The position numbers and the translations under genes were made by a program. Below are positions 62,184-64,000 of a stretch of DNA of 64,000 nt, in pieces. Under the pieces are notes generated by a model. That model had not been told where the DNA came from, did no database searches, and saw only the letters and a program-made list of their open reading frames with translations. Each line of letters opens with the position of its first letter. Positions within the stretch are counted from its first letter, which is position 1. The stretch comes from Gemmatimonadetes bacterium T265. GTDB taxonomy: Bacteria; Gemmatimonadota; Gemmatimonadetes; Gemmatimonadales; Gemmatimonadaceae. The DNA is taken from positions 144,827 to 208,826 of the forward strand of contig BPUI01000005.1 in assembly GCA_019973575.1 (NCBI GenBank). The letters run 5' to 3'.

Positions 62184-63179
62184 TCAGCGTGCGACGTCGT
62201 GGGTAGTGCGCCCGCGAGCCCGGAGCTGCTCCCAGGCGAGCAGCAAGGCGTCGGCCCCGTGCGCTTCGACGTCCGGGACCACACCGCCGCGCTCCCAATC
62301 CCGGCGCGTCTTCCGCCCGACGACGCGGAACTCGGGGATGAACAGCGCGAAGTCGCCGGGCAGCCCGACCGCGTCGTCCACGACATGCGCGGCGCCGAGG
62401 GACCGCTCGCCCACGACCGTGGCGCGTCCCTCCTCGCGGAGCCCGAAGGCGAGCGCCTCCGCCGCGGACGCCGACGCGCGGTCCACGAGGACCACGACCG
62501 GCGTCGCGGGCGCGAACCGGGCCCACCGCGGGTCGAGTGCCGGGCGCGCCACGACGGCCCCGCTCCGGTCGAGGGTGAGCAGGGTGGCCGGGGCGTCCGC
62601 CGGGAGGAACGAGCGCAGCACCAGGTCCATCGTCGCGCCGTCGCCCCCGCGGTTGCCGCGCACGTCGAGGATCACGCCCCGCACGCCCGCCAGCAACGCC
62701 ATCGCGTGCGCGAGCCGCGGCTCGGTCGTCCGAACGTCGTCGAACTGCGCGAGGCGCAGGTACCCGATGCCGCCGGCGAGGCGTGACACCTCGACGATGC
62801 CGTGATCGTCGGCGTCGGCGTCGAGACCGGCGGGAACGTCGGCGGGTGGCGATTTCGGCGGCGGCACTCCCGGAGCGACGCGCAGGTGCCAGTCGGGCAC
62901 GGCGGCCCGGAGGCGTTGCGTGAGGCGGGCGGCCTGTGCCTCGGCGCCGCCGCAGACGCGGGCGTCGCGGCCGCGCCGCGCGCCGTCCAGCAGAGCGTCC
63001 GCGCCGTCCCTGCCGTCCTCGGGAATGACGTAGCGACGGGCCAGGACGCCGGCGGCCGCCCGGATCGCGGGGCGGAGATCCGCGCAGCCCGTCGCGGGCT
63101 GCGCCGCGTGGGTGGCCTGGGCCGATCCCGCCAGGAGGAACCCGGCGACGCGAGCCCTCCAACGCTGGTGCTGGTGCAT
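62184..63179 (-). CDS. Exported S41-family (C-terminal processing) peptidase
   Basis: A 331-residue peptidase with a signal peptide (residues 1 to 25, after a GGAG ribosome site; ATG 63179). The core is the S41 fold: GGIGYLRLAQFDDV, GVRGVILDVRGNRGGDGATM, VVVLVDRASASAAEALAFGLRE with the serine in the SASAAE loop, and VVGERSLGAAH. No PDZ domain is visible, so it is of the short, exported TSPc type. It is divergent from the MarR gene, and both starts flank two palindromic operators, so MarR control is likely. Confidence 0.85.
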   Translation of the reverse strand: MHQHQRWRARVAGFLLAGSAQATHAAQPATGCADLRPAIRAAAGVLARRYVIPEDGRDGADALLDGARRGRDARVCGGAEAQAARLTQRLRAAVPDWHLRVAPGVPPPKSPPADVPAGLDADADDHGIVEVSRLAGGIGYLRLAQFDDVRTTEPRLAHAMALLAGVRGVILDVRGNRGGDGATMDLVLRSFLPADAPATLLTLDRSGAVVARPALDPRWARFAPATPVVVLVDRASASAAEALAFGLREEGRATVVGERSLGAAHVVDDAVGLPGDFALFIPEFRVVGRKTRRDWERGGVVPDVEAHGADALLLAWEQLRARGRTTHDVAR

Positions 63180-63212
63180 ATCTGCTCCACGTGGAACGAC
63201 GACCGAATACGC

Positions 63213-63248
63213 GTAGGTACCTACCTGTTTAACATAGTAGGTACCTAC
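63213..63248. promoter_or_regulatory. Twin palindromic operators between S41 and MarR genes
   Basis: The perfect 12-bp palindrome GTAGGTACCTAC occurs twice, at 63213-63224 and 63237-63248, 24 bp from centre to centre, in the 85-bp divergent promoter region. The intervening CTGTTTAACATA is AT-rich. This is the expected arrangement for autorepression by the MarR-family protein and co-control of the S41 gene. Confidence 0.75.
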
Positions 63249-63264
63249 CCACATATCAGCGTTG

Positions 63265-63867
63265 ATGAACTCCACGCCACACGATTGCCCGGCGCCCCCG
63301 CCAGCTCCGCCTCGGCCGACTGACTACAGCCGGGCGCTCGGGGCGGCGGCGTTGGGGGCACGCCTGCGGCGCCTCTCCGAGCGCATCGACCGGGAGGCAG
63401 CGCGCGTGTACGCCCACGCCGGCGTGCGCTTCGAGCAACGCTGGATGGGCGTGCTCCACCTCCTGGCCGAGCGCGGCGGCCTGTCGGTGCGCGACTTGGC
63501 GGATGCCCTGGGCATCAGCCACCCCTCGGTGAGCCAGACGCGGCGCTCGCTGCAGGAGGCCGGGCTGGTCGCGGAGCGGGCGGACGCCCGCGACGCGCGC
63601 CGGCGCGTCGTGCACCTCACCGACGCCGGCACGGCCCTGATCGACCAGCTCCGCCCGATCTGGGCCGCGCTCGTCGCAGCGGCAGAGGACGTGGACCGCG
63701 AGGCGGCCGACGTGATCACGCCGTTGAACCGGCTCGACGACGCGCTCGCTCGCCGCTCGTTGTACGACCGCGCGGTCGAGCAGCTCGCGTCGCGGGCGGC
63801 CGCTGTCCAGGCATCCCCGGCGGCACATCTGCCGTCGAGGGTGTCGCCCAACCACGCGCGAGCCTAA
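63265..63867 (+). CDS. MarR-family transcriptional regulator
   Basis: A 200-residue MarR-type repressor. Residues 50 to 125 contain the winged helix: RFEQRWMGVLHLLAERGGLSVRDLADALGISHPSVSQTRRSLQEAGLVAERADARDARRRVVHLTDAG, with the DxRxRR wing. A 20-residue Pro-rich N-terminal tail precedes it, and the C-terminal helix pair is normal for the dimer. ATG 63265 is used; a TTG one codon earlier is possible. It should bind the twin palindromes just upstream. The TAA stop is part of a GCCTAAC motif. Confidence 0.9.
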   Translation: MNSTPHDCPAPPPAPPRPTDYSRALGAAALGARLRRLSERIDREAARVYAHAGVRFEQRWMGVLHLLAERGGLSVRDLADALGISHPSVSQTRRSLQEAGLVAERADARDARRRVVHLTDAGTALIDQLRPIWAALVAAAEDVDREAADVITPLNRLDDALARRSLYDRAVEQLASRAAAVQASPAAHLPSRVSPNHARA

Positions 63868-64000
63868 CGTTGTCGGACGCGCCGGCCGCCGTCGCACGAC
63901 CGACCGTCCCGAGGGCTGCCGAGCTCCGGGCGTCCGCCCGGGGCGCGGGGCGCCGTCAGCCTCCGGCGGTCGCCCGCGGGCGCACCAGTAGGGCGAGGGC

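Noticed and set aside
1..64000. tRNA, rRNA, riboswitch or replication origin
   Set aside because: No cloverleaf, ribosomal RNA segment, known riboswitch core or DnaA-box cluster was recognised anywhere in the window.

Overview
The window is about 64 kb of very GC-rich bacterial chromosome with dense genes, frequent 4-bp stop/start overlaps and many GTG starts. No rRNA, tRNA or universal marker gene is present, so the organism cannot be fixed. The gene mix (an extracellular contractile injection system, LytS-type and NarL-type two-component proteins, DUF5694, sigma factor plus YCII pairs) would suit a Gemmatimonadota-like or other soil bacterium; that is inference only.

Layout. (1) 1-18563: one plus-strand operon for a headless phage-tail-like contractile injection system (eCIS): sheath (cut by the window edge), tube, chaperone-like and DUF6760 proteins, LysM tip protein, hub, spike, PAAR, gp25-like wedge, two large J-type baseplate proteins, a gpI-type tail protein with a beta-propeller, and four proteins sharing an unnamed N-terminal module. 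(2) 19130-20805: an HNH-like hypothetical gene and an Xre/RES toxin-antitoxin pair. (3) 21063-34108: a complete type I-E CRISPR-Cas operon (cas3-cas8e-cse2-cas7-cas5-cas6e-cas1-cas2) with an array of 64 repeats and 63 spacers plus a decayed 65th repeat. (4) 34478-39092: a metallo-beta-lactamase-fold hydrolase on the minus strand and an operon of LytS-type kinase, LpxH-like phosphatase and a second LytS-type protein that has lost its phosphoacceptor histidine. (5) 39266-44462: an accessory, plasmid/ICE-like patch (GIY-YIG nuclease, Zn-ribbon protein, RadC, AraC-type regulator, 'plasmid related' protein, double ribbon-helix-helix protein). Two transcription units here start from near-identical promoter/operator/5'-UTR cassettes. 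(6) 44700-63867: mostly housekeeping-accessory genes: ECF sigma factor plus YCII protein, DUF5694, an ArsR/SRPBCC operon, AraC regulator, NarL-type two-component pair, two alpha/beta hydrolases, a fusion of a ring-cleaving dioxygenase with an MhqD-like esterase, a DUF1016 nuclease, and a divergent S41 peptidase/MarR pair around twin palindromic operators.

Three sequence-level signals cut across the genes: an over-used 7-mer GTTAGGC (about 38 hand-counted copies, often as a TTA-GGC codon pair or as the TAA stop), a 114-bp MITE-like element with 21-bp terminal inverted repeats (two almost identical copies in opposite orientation plus one decayed copy), and the duplicated promoter/operator/UTR cassette at 39266 and 40754. 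These, with the four-paralogue eCIS module and the pseudokinase, are the parts I consider least described.
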